Source of the DNA: Deltaproteobacteria bacterium
GTDB taxonomy: Bacteria; Desulfobacterota; Desulfobacteria; Desulfobacterales; Desulfobacteraceae
Length of the DNA: 64,000 bases
Assembly: GCA_027858995.1 (NCBI GenBank)
Contig: JAQIBP010000088.1
Span: forward strand, 1 to 64,000
Direction: 5' to 3'
Part shown: positions 43,570 to 52,646 of the stretch, in pieces
Numbering within the stretch: the first letter of the stretch is position 1
Layout of the letters: every line of letters begins with the position of its first letter
Notes under the pieces: model-generated
What the model was told of the DNA's origin: nothing
Seen by the model: the letters and a program-made list of their open reading frames with translations, nothing else
The model's database searches: none
Program-made: the position numbers and the translations under genes

Positions 43570-43746
43570 AACATAAAAACACCTCAAATCTTTATGACTA
43601 TGGAAGCGCAGATTTATAGTTTGTATTTTTTTGCAGGACTTACTTTTAGTATTTTATATTTTTCTTCAAAATTGCACGCTTTGTCTCTTGCTGCCATTGA
43701 AAATTAAACAATATAAAGTTTGAATACATTGTTAAACTTTAATAAC

Positions 43747-43783
43747 TTGACTTTATAGTTAGATGTAATTACAATAATTACAT
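43747..43783 (+). promoter_or_regulatory. mazEF-like promoter with overlapping palindromic operator
   Basis: TTGACT (43747-43752), a 17-bp spacer and TACAAT (43770-43775) form a promoter. The -10 is covered by the perfect inverted repeat ATGTAATT (43763-43770) and AATTACAT (43776-43783). This fits autorepression by the antitoxin. Confidence 0.7.
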
Positions 43784-43813
43784 AATGCTTATACAATTTC
43801 AGGAGAACTATCC

Positions 43814-44086
43814 ATGGAAAAACAAATGCGCATAAGGGATATTAAAATCATTCCCATTGGAAATTCAAAAGGAGTCCGCATACCCAAAACACTTCTTCAA
43901 AAATATAATCTTACAGATTCAATTTTACTTGAAGAAACAAATGCAGGGCTGCTGCTTAGAACAAAAGACAGTGGCAAGCTTTCCTGGGCAAACACCTATA
44001 AAGCAATGGCCTCTGAAAAAGAGAACTGGAACGATTTTGATACTGTCATATTTGACGGCCTTGAAGAGGAAGATTTTGAATATTAA
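43814..44086 (+). CDS. mazE: MazE/AbrB-type antitoxin
   Basis: The 90-residue protein has a swapped-hairpin AbrB DNA-binding domain: IKIIPIGNSKGVRIPKTLLQKYNLTDSILLEETNAGLLLR, in order. The acidic tail (DFDTVIFDGLEEEDFEY) is the toxin-binding part. GGAGAA lies 8 bases before the ATG. It overlaps the toxin gene by 11 bp. It should bind the palindrome at 43763-43783. Confidence 0.85.
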   Translation: MEKQMRIRDIKIIPIGNSKGVRIPKTLLQKYNLTDSILLEETNAGLLLRTKDSGKLSWANTYKAMASEKENWNDFDTVIFDGLEEEDFEY

Positions 44087-44402
44087 AAGATATGAAATAT
44101 ATTTTGCAGATCTTAACCCGACAATTGGAAGTGAGATAAAAAAAGTTCGTCCTGTTATTGTAATCAGTCAGAATGAAATGAATAAATACCTGGAAACCAT
44201 TGTTGTATGTCCTTTAACTTCCAGATTACATCCACAGTGGAGAACCCGGCTTCAGATTAAATGTACAAATAAAAAAGCTGAAATAGCTGTTGATCAAATA
44301 CGCACCATCAGTAAACAGAGATTGAAAAATAAAATAGATTCTTTATCAGATGTAAAAGCTGCTCAGTTACGCAAACTTATAACTGATATGTATGGGGAGT
44401 AG
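44076..44402 (+). CDS. mazF: MazF/PemK-type mRNA interferase toxin
   Basis: The 108-residue toxin starts at TTG 44076: M-N-I-K-R-Y-E-I-Y-F-A-D-L, preceded by GAAGAGGAAG. Motifs are GSEIKKVRPVIVIS and VVCPLTS, with AEIAVDQIRTISKQRL. A longer frame reaching back to 43857 is only the shadow of the antitoxin gene. MazF cuts mRNA at short sequence motifs. The gene looks intact. Confidence 0.86.
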   Translation: MNIKRYEIYFADLNPTIGSEIKKVRPVIVISQNEMNKYLETIVVCPLTSRLHPQWRTRLQIKCTNKKAEIAVDQIRTISKQRLKNKIDSLSDVKAAQLRKLITDMYGE

Positions 44403-44540
44403 ATACTCTTCTCTGATCAAATTTCTTACAATCGGGTAGTTTATATCTTCTTGTAAAACTATCCATTTAATGGACCACAATCAATATTTTTTGTTAAAAA
44501 CCATTTTTGGACAATAGTGATTCTCCATATAAAATCACTT

Positions 44541-45358
44541 TTAATGTTGAGAGCGGAAAAATTTATCTTGCATTGTACTCATAAATTCCTGTGCCTCAAG
44601 TAATTGAAGAGGTGATAATTTTTTTTCAGATAATTCTCTAATTTCTTGAGCTAATTCCCTTTTTTTTGAAAAACCTGGGTCATAAACTGGATATGTAGCA
44701 GCCAAACCACACCAAATATAAGCAAATTTATAACTTTGTATAACTCCTATGCCGTCATAATACAACATCCCAAGACTAAATTGAGCATAATAACTCCCCT
44801 GTTTTGCTGAATTTCTCCACCAATATGCGGCTTTTACACGATCTCTTTGTGTTTCAATGCCATCATAATACATATTTCCAAGTTTATATTGTTCTAAATA
44901 GCTACCCTGTTGAGCGGCTTTTGTTAACCAATACAGAGCTCTGACATAATCCTTGGGTGTAGCACCATAACCATAATCCGAAGCATATGCACATGCAAGT
45001 TCACGCTGAGCATCAAGATTGCCCTGCCGAGCAGCTTTTGTTATCCAAAAAATAGCTTTTCCCTCGTCCTTCAAATTTTGATTATATGTTTGGCCAAGGA
45101 TAAATTCATCATCTGCATTTCCTTGTCTTGCTGCTTTTGTTAACCAGTAAATAGCTTTTTTTTATTCTTACGAGCTCCATTCTGTCCATACAAGTATAGG
45201 TGTCCTACAATTGATTGCGAAAAAGCATCTCCTTGTTTTGCTAATTTTAATTGTTTTTTAAAAGAACTATCCAAAAAATAGTCCGCCCCCCGAGCATAAA
45301 AAATAATTAAAGATATAGAAAAGGCTATTAAAGTTGTAGTTATTAGAATCCTCTTCAT
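44541..45358 (-). pseudogene. Sel1-repeat exported protein, frameshifted in a poly-A8 run
   Basis: The 5' part (45358 down to about 45164) encodes a signal peptide/TM (MKRILITTTLIAFSISLIIFY) and the first Sel1 unit. The 3' part (down to 44541) encodes four or five more (AIFWITKAARQGNLDAQREL, ALYWLTKAAQQGSYLEQYKL, AAYWWRNSAKQGSYYAQFSL). Between them lies T8 (45156-45163; A8 in the gene). Removing one A joins the frames as NKKAIYWLTKAARQGNADD. It is either a real frameshift or a homopolymer sequencing error. AAGGA precedes the ATG at 45358. Confidence 0.7.
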
Positions 45359-45426
45359 TAATTTTTCCTTTTTGTATATTTCCATTCAACAAATTTTTTC
45401 ACCGTTAACACCTGCTTAATTCCCTT

Positions 45427-45804
45427 TCAGACTTTATCTGCTGACTTGTTCAGTATGTTCTTGATTTGTGCTTTAAATGCGTCATAAATAAACCATACAC
45501 CTATAAATAAGATGGGAATTCCTATTATCATTGTTGATGCGCCTATGCCAACAAGAATTAGGATAATACCTACACCGATTTTACCGATTTTTGTTTTCTC
45601 TAAGGGTTGCAAAGGTTCTGTATTGACAAGCTCAGAAGATTGTATGGTTTCTTGGTATTTGTAGATGCGCCAGCCTCTGTATGTAAAATATATTCCTATC
45701 GGAATCATAGGAATCCCGATCCCGATTCCAGCAGATACCAAACCAACGCCACCAATAATGATTCCAAATAACAATATTCCGACTCCAAAAATTAAATGTT
45801 TCAC
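45427..45804 (-). CDS. Small membrane protein of unknown function
   Basis: The 125-residue protein has two similar two-helix halves: LIFGVGILLFGIIIGGVGLVSAG plus IPMIPIGIYFTYRG, and IGVGIILILVGIGASTMIIG plus IPILFIGVWFIYDAF. This suggests an internal duplication. The GTG at 45804 is chosen because GAGG lies 5 bases upstream; GTG 45810 would overlap that box. I do not recognise the family. Confidence 0.6.
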   Translation of the reverse strand: MKHLIFGVGILLFGIIIGGVGLVSAGIGIGIPMIPIGIYFTYRGWRIYKYQETIQSSELVNTEPLQPLEKTKIGKIGVGIILILVGIGASTMIIGIPILFIGVWFIYDAFKAQIKNILNKSADKV

Positions 45805-45844
45805 TTTCACCTCAATTTACTAACGTTGTGTTATTCGATCTAAA

Positions 45845-45854
45845 GGGGGGGGGG
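45845..45854 (+). repeat. Poly-G10 tract
   Basis: Ten G residues lie between the small membrane protein gene (35 bp upstream of its GTG) and the decayed DUF4431 gene. Such a run is striking in this low-GC DNA. It can change length by slippage, or may be a sequencing artefact. Confidence 0.7.
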
Positions 45855-45857
45855 TGA

Positions 45858-46307
45858 TTATTTTAATAGTTCTATATTTTTTACAGTTATTAATACTATA
45901 GTGAAATGGCGACTTGCAAACATATGATATAAGGAACCATAGATTTTCACCTTTTTACCCAATAAGGATCTATATAAATCGTATTCATCTGATCCAACAA
46001 ATACCAATTGCATTCTTTTGATTTAATACTCAGGAATATTGATTTCATCCGTATTTTTATTAATACAAATTTCATTATCAAGATGAATGATCCAATATTT
46101 TAGAGCTTCATCGCCTTTTTTGATACTTGAATAATTCGGTGGGCCTGCAAACGTTTCGGGCTGAATAATACCTGTAACTGAAATAATTTCAGGCTCATAA
46201 GCAAGACATTTTGAATTTGCCGTAACTTTGGAGTAATTAAAAATACAAGCAAAAATTAAAATAAATAGAGCAATAGATATCTTCTTAGCAATAGATATCT
46301 TCTTCAT
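45858..46307 (-). pseudogene. DUF4431-like exported protein broken by an in-frame TAA
   Basis: The 5' half (46307 to 46026) has a signal peptide (ISIALFILIFACIFNYSKVTA) and the family-like PEIISVTGIIQPETFAGPPNY and IIHLDNEICIN. A TAA at 46023-46025 interrupts the frame. The same frame then continues IKRMQLVFVGSDEYDLYRS, LLGKKVKIYGSLYH and HFTIVLITVKNIELL to the stop at 45858. The two halves together look like one DUF4431 protein of about 149 residues, so this is a recent nonsense mutation. Confidence 0.65.
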
Positions 46308-46692
46308 TGATTACTTTATTTTGCTCCCTTTAACAAGTATAATCCCTACCATAATACGGTATTAACCAGTTTTAAATATTGATCAATAACGATGAAATAT
46401 CACAACATATTATTTTTGTAAATAAGCATAAATATTTATCTATAAGGCTTAAATTTTTTAAAATTCTTCCATTGAGTGCTTGCTACATCCGTTAATGGAA
46501 GTCAAGCTGCCTGGAACGGGGTATGTAAAATTTCTTATGGTAAATATATAGAGATTAAAAAGGTTTTAGTTAAATTTTGATTGACCTTCCCCTCAATAAA
46601 ATCAATACTATATACAAGCGGCACAGCAAATAATTGATGGTTGGAAAAAGCAGGAAAGTTGAAAATCAGTCTGCAAAAACTTTATATTAATT
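46308..46692 (+). promoter_or_regulatory. Gap with a putative promoter for the ABC exporter pair
   Basis: No gene is seen. CTTCCATT (about 46467-46474) and AATGGAAG (about 46493-46500) form a small inverted repeat. TTGACC (46581-46586) and TACTAT (46606-46611), spacer 19, could be the promoter of the ABC genes. Confidence 0.35.
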
Positions 46693-48420
46693 TTGAAACT
46701 CATCTATCCATATTTTAAAAAAAATCTAAATAAAATACTTCTCGGTATTTTATGCATGATTATTGTTGATGCTGCACAGATAATTGTTCCCCAGATTATA
46801 AAAACTATAATTGATAATCTGACTACAGAATCTTTTGACAGCAAAACACTCTTTTTCCAATGTCTTTTTATCCTTCTCCTTGGTCTTGCCATGGCAGGCT
46901 TGAGATATGGATGGCGTAATCTTCTCATGGGAAGTGCAAGAGATGTTGAAAAAAATATCAGAGATGATCTTTTCAGACGTGTCTTAAGCCTTGATATGGC
47001 ATATCTTGATAAAGTCAAAACAGGCGATATCATGGCGCATGCCATAAGTGACATCAACCATATCAGGATGGCATTCGGGTTTGGATTGATTGTGTTTGTG
47101 GATATTATTCTGCTCGGTGGTGCCACCCTTGCCATCATGGCCGCAACTAATCCAAAACTCACTGCCCTTGCCATGATTCCCATGCCCCTGCTGATCATTG
47201 TCACAAAAACTCTGGGGAAAAGAATGCATACATTCCATACAAGTGCCCAGAAATCATTTTCCGTGTTGACCGAGCTTGTAAGGGAAAGTTTTTTTGGTAT
47301 CCGCATAATAAAAGTATTTAATTTTGAAACTTTAACCGGAAAAAGAGTCAAGGAAGCTTCGACAGATTATTTTAAAAAAAACCTGAAACGGGCTTTTATT
47401 ACAGCATTGCTAAAACCCCTGCTGGGCTTATTTTTCAATTTATCCACACTGATAATCATATTTTATGGTGGTTTTCTTGTAATACAAAAAACTATCACGC
47501 CGGGTGAACTTGCAGCTTTTCTTCAATATCTCGGGATTCTTGCATGGCCCATCATTGCCATTGGATGGATAACTAATCTGTTTCAAAGAGGAATGGCTTC
47601 CCTTCAAAGGGTTAATCTTCTCATTGATGCAAAACCAGATGTAACCTCTCCTGAAAACCCAAGCAGACTTTCAAAAATAAGGGGAGACACTGTTTTTAAC
47701 AATGTCAGCTTTGCCTATGGAAAAAATCAATATGTGCTTAAAAATATAAACTTGAGGATACATAAAGGCAGCCGTATTGGAATTACAGGCCCGCCCGGCT
47801 CCGGGAAAACAACTCTTGTCCAGTTAATTCCAAGACTTTACAATCCAACAGAGGGAAAACTTTCCATAGATGGCATAAATATTAAAAATATTGATCTTGA
47901 TTTTTTAAGAGAGAATATCGCTCTTATGACCCAGGAAGCATTTCTCTTTTCAGGTACAATCAGGGAGAATATTCTCATGGGCAGACAGCCTGAAAAAAAG
48001 CGTCTTGACCAGATTATACATGTCTGCAGTCTTAGCACTACCCTGAAAAAAATGCCCAAAGGCCTTGATACTCTTGTCGGAGAACGTGGTGTTACACTGT
48101 CAGGAGGTCAGAAACAGAGAATTGCCCTTGCCCGCACCCTTATAGAAGATAAACCCATTATTATCTTAGATGACCCCATAAGTCAGATGGATACTGACAC
48201 TGCATCCAAAGTTATTCTCAGGATGAATCAAATGAATCAAGATGCATGTTTAATAATTATCTCCCACAGAATTTCTGCACTTGCACCCTGTAACAAGATT
48301 TATATTATAAACAACGGTGAAATAGAGTCTTCCGGAACCCACAAAGAACTAATTCAAAAGAGTAATTTTTATAAAAAATCCTATGAGGTTCAGCAGTCAA
48401 AAAGGGGTTATCATGTCTGA
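46693..48420 (+). CDS. Heterodimeric ABC exporter subunit 1
   Basis: The 575-residue half-exporter has a six-helix TMD (to about residue 300) and an NBD with Walker A GPPGSGKTT, Q-loop LMTQEAF, signature LSGGQKQR and Walker B IIILDDPISQMD. The residue after Walker B is Asp rather than the catalytic Glu (D-D-P), so this is the degenerate site of an asymmetric exporter. The start TTG at 46693 (M-K-L-I-Y-P-Y-F) fits the family N-terminus. It overlaps subunit 2 by 8 bp. Confidence 0.85.
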   Translation: MKLIYPYFKKNLNKILLGILCMIIVDAAQIIVPQIIKTIIDNLTTESFDSKTLFFQCLFILLLGLAMAGLRYGWRNLLMGSARDVEKNIRDDLFRRVLSLDMAYLDKVKTGDIMAHAISDINHIRMAFGFGLIVFVDIILLGGATLAIMAATNPKLTALAMIPMPLLIIVTKTLGKRMHTFHTSAQKSFSVLTELVRESFFGIRIIKVFNFETLTGKRVKEASTDYFKKNLKRAFITALLKPLLGLFFNLSTLIIIFYGGFLVIQKTITPGELAAFLQYLGILAWPIIAIGWITNLFQRGMASLQRVNLLIDAKPDVTSPENPSRLSKIRGDTVFNNVSFAYGKNQYVLKNINLRIHKGSRIGITGPPGSGKTTLVQLIPRLYNPTEGKLSIDGINIKNIDLDFLRENIALMTQEAFLFSGTIRENILMGRQPEKKRLDQIIHVCSLSTTLKKMPKGLDTLVGERGVTLSGGQKQRIALARTLIEDKPIIILDDPISQMDTDTASKVILRMNQMNQDACLIIISHRISALAPCNKIYIINNGEIESSGTHKELIQKSNFYKKSYEVQQSKRGYHV

Positions 48421-50206
48421 AAATCATTTAGAGGAGAGAGAAATAAAACTTGCTGACCTAAAACTTATAAAAGCTGTCTGGCCTTTTCTCAAACCCTATT
48501 TATGGATGCTTCTCTTTACAACTTTCCTGGTATTGATTGTTACAGCTCTTGAACTTGTCATGCCCATTTTTATTCAAAAAGCTTTTGATCACTTTATTAT
48601 CCCTGTTGCTGAAACAGAGGGTATCACTATCTTTGGCCTCTATATTGGATCTTTCAAAATCTTTTGTCTTATTTTCCTGACAATAATCATTATTGCATTT
48701 ATAATTGATTTTTTTCAAAGCTTTTTCATGGAATACACAGGCCAGAAAATTATTTTGAATTTAAGGTGTGAACTCTTCTCCCATATGGCTTTTTTACCTG
48801 TTGAATTTTATGATAAAAACTCCAGTGGACGCTTAGTATCGAGGGTAACCAATGATATTGAAAATATGAATGAAATGTTCACATCCATCCTGATATTTAT
48901 TTTTAAAGATCTTATGCTCATGACCGGCATTCTTGTGATTTTATTTAACCTTGATATCAAACTTGCACTTTATCTCTCCTGCCTTGTACCTGTAATTATA
49001 GCAAGCATTGTATTCTTCTCAAAAGTTCTGCGGACAACATTTAGAACTATCCGGCAAAAAATAGGTGAAATAAACCACAGTTTTTCTGAAGCTGTTACAG
49101 GTATCAAGATAATCCAGACAACATCAAGCAGCAGCACATTCATGAACAGATTTGAAACTCTTAATTTTGAACACTACACAGCAGCACTGTTTCAGATTAA
49201 AATATTTTCCATATTCATGCCCTTTATAGGCTTTCTCGGTATCGTAAGTACTGCCATGATTATCTGGACAGGAAGTTTTGCGGTTATTGAAAAATCCATG
49301 ACCATTGGTGAACTTATTGCCTTTTTCACATATATGAAACTTTTTTTCCGACCCTTAAGGGATTTATCGGAAAAATTCAATTTTCTCCAGAGTGCACTTG
49401 CCTCGGCAGAACGTATTGTAACAATACTCAATCATGACAAGGCAAGCTTGAGAACCGGGAAAATAGAAAATTATATTGATAAAATACACAGCCTTGAATT
49501 TGATAAAACTGATTTTTCTTATAAAAAAAATGAAAAAGTATTAAACAATATTTCCTTTTCTCTTAAGAGGGGAAAATCAATTGGAATTGTAGGGGAAACA
49601 GGGTCAGGCAAAAGTTCAATCATAAACCTGATCACAGGTTTTTATCAATTAGACAAAGGTAATATTCTTATTAATAATTTAGATCACAGCTCCATTAACA
49701 TCAAAGATATAAGGGATAAAATCGCACTTGTCATGCAGGATCCTTTCCTTATTTCAGGCAAAATAAAAGATAATATTCAACCATCAAGATTAGATATGAA
49801 ATCTGAAGCTCTTGAAAAGGCATTATATGATGCAAACTGTGATTTTCTGTTTAATAAATTCTCAGGCATTGATACATTGATACAAGAGGGAGGCCGTCCC
49901 CTCTCCAGCGGTGAAAAACAGCTTGTCTGCATTGCAAGGGCATTTGCCTTTAATCCGGATTTGATTATTTTTGATGAGGCAACATCTTATATGGATTCAC
50001 AATCTGAACAAAAGGTCCATAATGCCATGAAAAAACTTATGAGAGGGAGACTTGCCATTATCATTGCCCACAGACTCTCCACGGTGAAAAACTGTGACAC
50101 CATTATTCTTTTAAGGGATGGTACAATAAAGGAGAGAGGATCACATCAGGAACTTGTTAAATTAAAGGGTGAGTATTATCATCTTTTAAAAAAAGAGCAG
50201 ATCTGA
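48413..50206 (+). CDS. Heterodimeric ABC exporter subunit 2
   Basis: The 597-residue half-exporter has Walker A GETGSGKSS, Q-loop LVMQDPF, signature LSSGEKQ, Walker B LIIFDEATSYMD with the catalytic Glu, and IIAHRLST. ATG 48413 (M-S-E-N-H-L) lies at the 3' end of subunit 1; the longer frame from 48383 is not favoured. The pair resembles BmrC/BmrD or YheI/YheH multidrug or lipid exporters. Substrate unknown. Confidence 0.85.
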   Translation: MSENHLEEREIKLADLKLIKAVWPFLKPYLWMLLFTTFLVLIVTALELVMPIFIQKAFDHFIIPVAETEGITIFGLYIGSFKIFCLIFLTIIIIAFIIDFFQSFFMEYTGQKIILNLRCELFSHMAFLPVEFYDKNSSGRLVSRVTNDIENMNEMFTSILIFIFKDLMLMTGILVILFNLDIKLALYLSCLVPVIIASIVFFSKVLRTTFRTIRQKIGEINHSFSEAVTGIKIIQTTSSSSTFMNRFETLNFEHYTAALFQIKIFSIFMPFIGFLGIVSTAMIIWTGSFAVIEKSMTIGELIAFFTYMKLFFRPLRDLSEKFNFLQSALASAERIVTILNHDKASLRTGKIENYIDKIHSLEFDKTDFSYKKNEKVLNNISFSLKRGKSIGIVGETGSGKSSIINLITGFYQLDKGNILINNLDHSSINIKDIRDKIALVMQDPFLISGKIKDNIQPSRLDMKSEALEKALYDANCDFLFNKFSGIDTLIQEGGRPLSSGEKQLVCIARAFAFNPDLIIFDEATSYMDSQSEQKVHNAMKKLMRGRLAIIIAHRLSTVKNCDTIILLRDGTIKERGSHQELVKLKGEYYHLLKKEQI

Positions 50207-50278
50207 TCAAATAAAGGTTGATATTTTGACATTAAATTTTTCAGAATCAATCGTATTAAACAAGGATTGCATTGAGAG

Positions 50279-50377
50279 TCAGCCACAATATGTCCGCTCA
50301 GTGTGAATAGAATAATGTTTCAGTCTCATATAATCCTGAGTTTCATCAAGCAGACGTTTGTTATTTTTACTTGACAT
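50279..50377 (-). pseudogene. N-terminal remnant of an integron integrase (intI)
   Basis: ATG at 50377 has GAAGAGGA just upstream and opens MSSKNNKRLLDETQDYMRL followed by KHYSIHTERTYCG, then stops at 50279. L-L-D-x-x-x-D-x-x-R-L-K-H-Y-S-I-x-T-E-x-x-Y is the N-terminal SAM-like core-binding signature of integron integrases. Everything after about residue 32, including the catalytic R-H-R-Y region, is gone. It reads away from the cassette-like genes to its right, as intI does. The rest of 50207-50537 shows no other gene; an attI, if left, would lie at 50378-50537. Confidence 0.72.
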
Positions 50378-50537
50378 ATATTCCTCTTCTCTGTTACTGA
50401 AATTTTGAGTGAAGTAAAAAATAAATTATCAAGTAGTTTATACCTGATAATAACCAATTTTGCAGCTTATCAGGTCAAACAACACTGTGAATAAATGGTT
50501 AGCCTATTGAAATGAAAAGCAGCCAATTTTCAAAGAT

Positions 50538-51239
50538 ATGAAAACTAAAGAAACCAGAACAAATTTTATCAACAGAATGATGGGGCTAGATTTCAAAAGC
50601 ATACAAGGAAAGTATTCTTTTTGTAATGATGAAAGAAGGCAGGTTCTTTTTAGTCTAGATTTGAAACATGGTGAAAATTCTGGTCTAATTCTTAGTCCAA
50701 ATTGGTCCCAAAAGGGATATTCACATTCTATGAAGCATATCGAGAAAATTTTGAATAATGGATATGACCTTCTAGTATACAAAACTAAATCTACAACAAA
50801 AAATGGGGTAACCAAAATAATAGAATATGAGCCCTTGTTGGAAAAAAGAAAATTAATTGTTGGAGAAGGCGGTAAATATCTAGCAGCCCCTACAAATATT
50901 TTTTTTACTGAAGAAATATCTGAAAGTGGTAAACATTACTTCGAGGGCACTAAAAAGAATATAACAATCAATGCTTACGAAAGAAATTCAGAAGCTCGAC
51001 AAGCATGCATTAATGCATTGGGATGTTTATGCAATATTTGTGGGTTCGACTTTGAATCTGCCTATGGTGATAGAGGAAAAGGATTTATTCATGTTCATCA
51101 CATAGTTCCTTTGTCAGAAATAAAAGGTGATTATAAAATTAACCCCTTAAAAGACCTCATCACTGTTTGCCCTAATTGTCATGCAATGTTACATCGAAAT
51201 GGCCATACAATTCCACCAGAAGAATTATTAATAAAATAG
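50538..51239 (+). CDS. HNH endonuclease-like protein (integron cassette)
   Basis: The 233-residue protein has a novel N-terminal half and a C-terminal HNH/zinc domain: CLCNICGFDFESAYG, IHVHHIVPLSEI, NPLKDLITVCPNCHAMLHR. The Cys pairs bind a structural Zn and the H-H/N/H residues form the nuclease site. It resembles McrA-like restriction endonucleases without a partner methylase. Its stop lies 50 bp before the attC site, so it is probably the first cassette of the degenerate integron. The family of the N-terminal half is not recognised. Confidence 0.78.
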   Translation: MKTKETRTNFINRMMGLDFKSIQGKYSFCNDERRQVLFSLDLKHGENSGLILSPNWSQKGYSHSMKHIEKILNNGYDLLVYKTKSTTKNGVTKIIEYEPLLEKRKLIVGEGGKYLAAPTNIFFTEEISESGKHYFEGTKKNITINAYERNSEARQACINALGCLCNICGFDFESAYGDRGKGFIHVHHIVPLSEIKGDYKINPLKDLITVCPNCHAMLHRNGHTIPPEELLIK

Positions 51240-51288
51240 CCTTTCTTAAAAAATATTCCAAGAAAACGCTACACCTGAAACACCAAGG

Positions 51289-51419
51289 GCTAACAAATCA
51301 TTTCACCGGAAAAAAAGAGGTTCGGGGTTTGAGTTGCTTCCCGCCCCGCATCAAGGAAATAGGTGACTCAATACTCCTTGCCGCGCAATCTTTTTTCCGG
51401 TGAATTCAGCCGTTATGTC
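51289..51419 (+). other. Integron attC recombination site
   Basis: The 131-bp imperfect palindrome begins GGCTAAC (51289-51295) and ends GTTATGT (51413-51419), the positions of the R'' and R' core sites. The inner arms TTCACCGGAAAAAA (51303-51316) and TTTTTTCCGGTGAA (51392-51405) are perfect, and TTGAGT/ACTCAA pairs inside. The size matches VCR-type attC sites. Confidence 0.72.
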
Positions 51420-51461
51420 AGGCAATCACAAATTAATTATTATATTTTATAGGAGTTTATA

Positions 51462-52076
51462 ATGTTTAACGCAGAATTCTTAATTACAGCGTTGGTTGTT
51501 GTCCTGATACCAGGGACGGGAGTGATCTATACAGTGTCAACTGGTCTTTTTCTTGGGTGGCGAGCAAGTATTGCTGCTGCTTGTGGTTGTACAGCCGGTA
51601 TCATCCCTCACCTGTCTGCAAGCATTCTTGGATTGTCTGCCATTCTTCATATGAGTGCTGTTGCCTTCCAAGCAGTTAAATATGTAGGCGCTGCCTATTT
51701 GCTTTATCTTGCATGGTCAATGTGGCGTGAAACAGGAGGATTAAAATTTAATTCACCCACCCACAAAAATGGCTTAAAGCAGATTGCAATAAAGGGATTT
51801 TTGATTAACATTCTTAATCCAAAACTATCAATTTTCTTCTTAGCTTTCCTGCCACTTTTTGTCTCGCCAAACACTTCATCACCAATGTTTGATATGCTGA
51901 TTCTGAGTATTGTTTTTATGACCATGACATTAATTGTTTTCATTCTGTATGGTATCTCAGCAAATGGAGTTCGACGACATGTTGTCAACTCACCGAAAGT
52001 GATTATCTGGCTACAACGATCATTCGCCGCCACATTTGCAGCTCTTGGTATTAAGCTTGCTGTGACAGACCAATAA
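51462..52076 (+). CDS. LysE-family amino-acid exporter (integron cassette)
   Basis: The 204-residue membrane protein has six TM segments and LysE/RhtB features: VVVLIPGTGVIYTVSTGLFLGWRASIAAACGCTAG, AYLLYLAWSMWRE, FLINILNPKLSIFFLAFLP. It would export an amino acid or related metabolite. AGGAG precedes the ATG by about 8 bases. It follows the attC directly and has an attC-like fragment after it, so it is a second cassette. Confidence 0.84.
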   Translation: MFNAEFLITALVVVLIPGTGVIYTVSTGLFLGWRASIAAACGCTAGIIPHLSASILGLSAILHMSAVAFQAVKYVGAAYLLYLAWSMWRETGGLKFNSPTHKNGLKQIAIKGFLINILNPKLSIFFLAFLPLFVSPNTSSPMFDMLILSIVFMTMTLIVFILYGISANGVRRHVVNSPKVIIWLQRSFAATFAALGIKLAVTDQ

Positions 52077-52114
52077 CTTAATTTTAGTGAAAATAGAATT
52101 AAGACAAGACAACA

Positions 52115-52297
52115 ATGCGTTCAACGCCGACCAGTGCGACCGAATTACTTGATTTGCGATCCCCAGTCGGTAACAGGCTTGAAAAGTTGAGTGGAAACAG
52201 ACAAGGGCAGCACAGCATAAGAATCAACAAGCAGTGGCGTGTATGCTTTGTATGGTCTGATGAACCATGCGATGTAGAGATAACCGATTATCATTAG
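52115..52297 (+). pseudogene. higB: Truncated HigB-type toxin
   Basis: The 60-residue frame matches only the C-terminal two thirds of HigB: ATELLDLRSPVGNRLEKLSG, NRQGQHSIRINKQWRVCFVW, DVEITDYH. The usual ~35-residue N-terminal part is missing. The DNA before it (CAACAATGCGTTCAACGC, 52109-52126) looks like one end of an attC. A deletion has probably joined that attC end to the inside of higB. The toxin is probably inactive. The true start codon is uncertain (ATG 52115). Confidence 0.7.
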
Positions 52298-52309
52298 GAG
52301 ATACAAATT

Positions 52310-52609
52310 ATGAACAATATGCGACCAATCCATCCAGGAGAAATTATCAAAGAAGAGTACCTTAAACCTCTGGATATGAGTATAAATGCTTTGGCAATTG
52401 CTTTGCGTGTGCCAGCACCCAGAATTTATGATGTGGTAAGGGAAAAGCGAGGTGTCAGTATTGATACTGCTCTTAGACTGGCTACATACTTTAACACCAC
52501 TGCACAATTCTGGATGAATCTACAAGTCAGTTATGACCTCAAAATTGCCCGACAGAATATGAAAAAAATCAAGAATGAGATAACCCCTTTGCAAATTGCT
52601 GTCGCCTGA
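52310..52609 (+). CDS. higA: HigA-type XRE antitoxin
   Basis: The 99-residue antitoxin matches HigA: MRPIHPGEIIKEEYLKPLDMSINALAIALRVPAPRIYDVV, then GVSIDTALRLATYFNTTAQFWMNLQ. It lies 12 bp after the truncated higB. It remains intact while the toxin is broken, a common sign of antitoxin retention. AGGAG lies before the ATG. Confidence 0.88.
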   Translation: MNNMRPIHPGEIIKEEYLKPLDMSINALAIALRVPAPRIYDVVREKRGVSIDTALRLATYFNTTAQFWMNLQVSYDLKIARQNMKKIKNEITPLQIAVA

Positions 52610-52646
52610 TTTATTCAAGTTGCCTGTTACAAAAAAATAGATCATT

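Noticed and set aside
43857..44402. A 181-codon frame covering mazE and mazF
   Set aside because: The first part is only a shadow of the antitoxin gene; the MazF homology starts at TTG 44076 with its own ribosome-binding site.
46023..46025. Recoding of the stop in the DUF4431-like gene
   Set aside because: The codon is TAA, not TGA or TAG, and no recoding signal is visible; a nonsense mutation is simpler.
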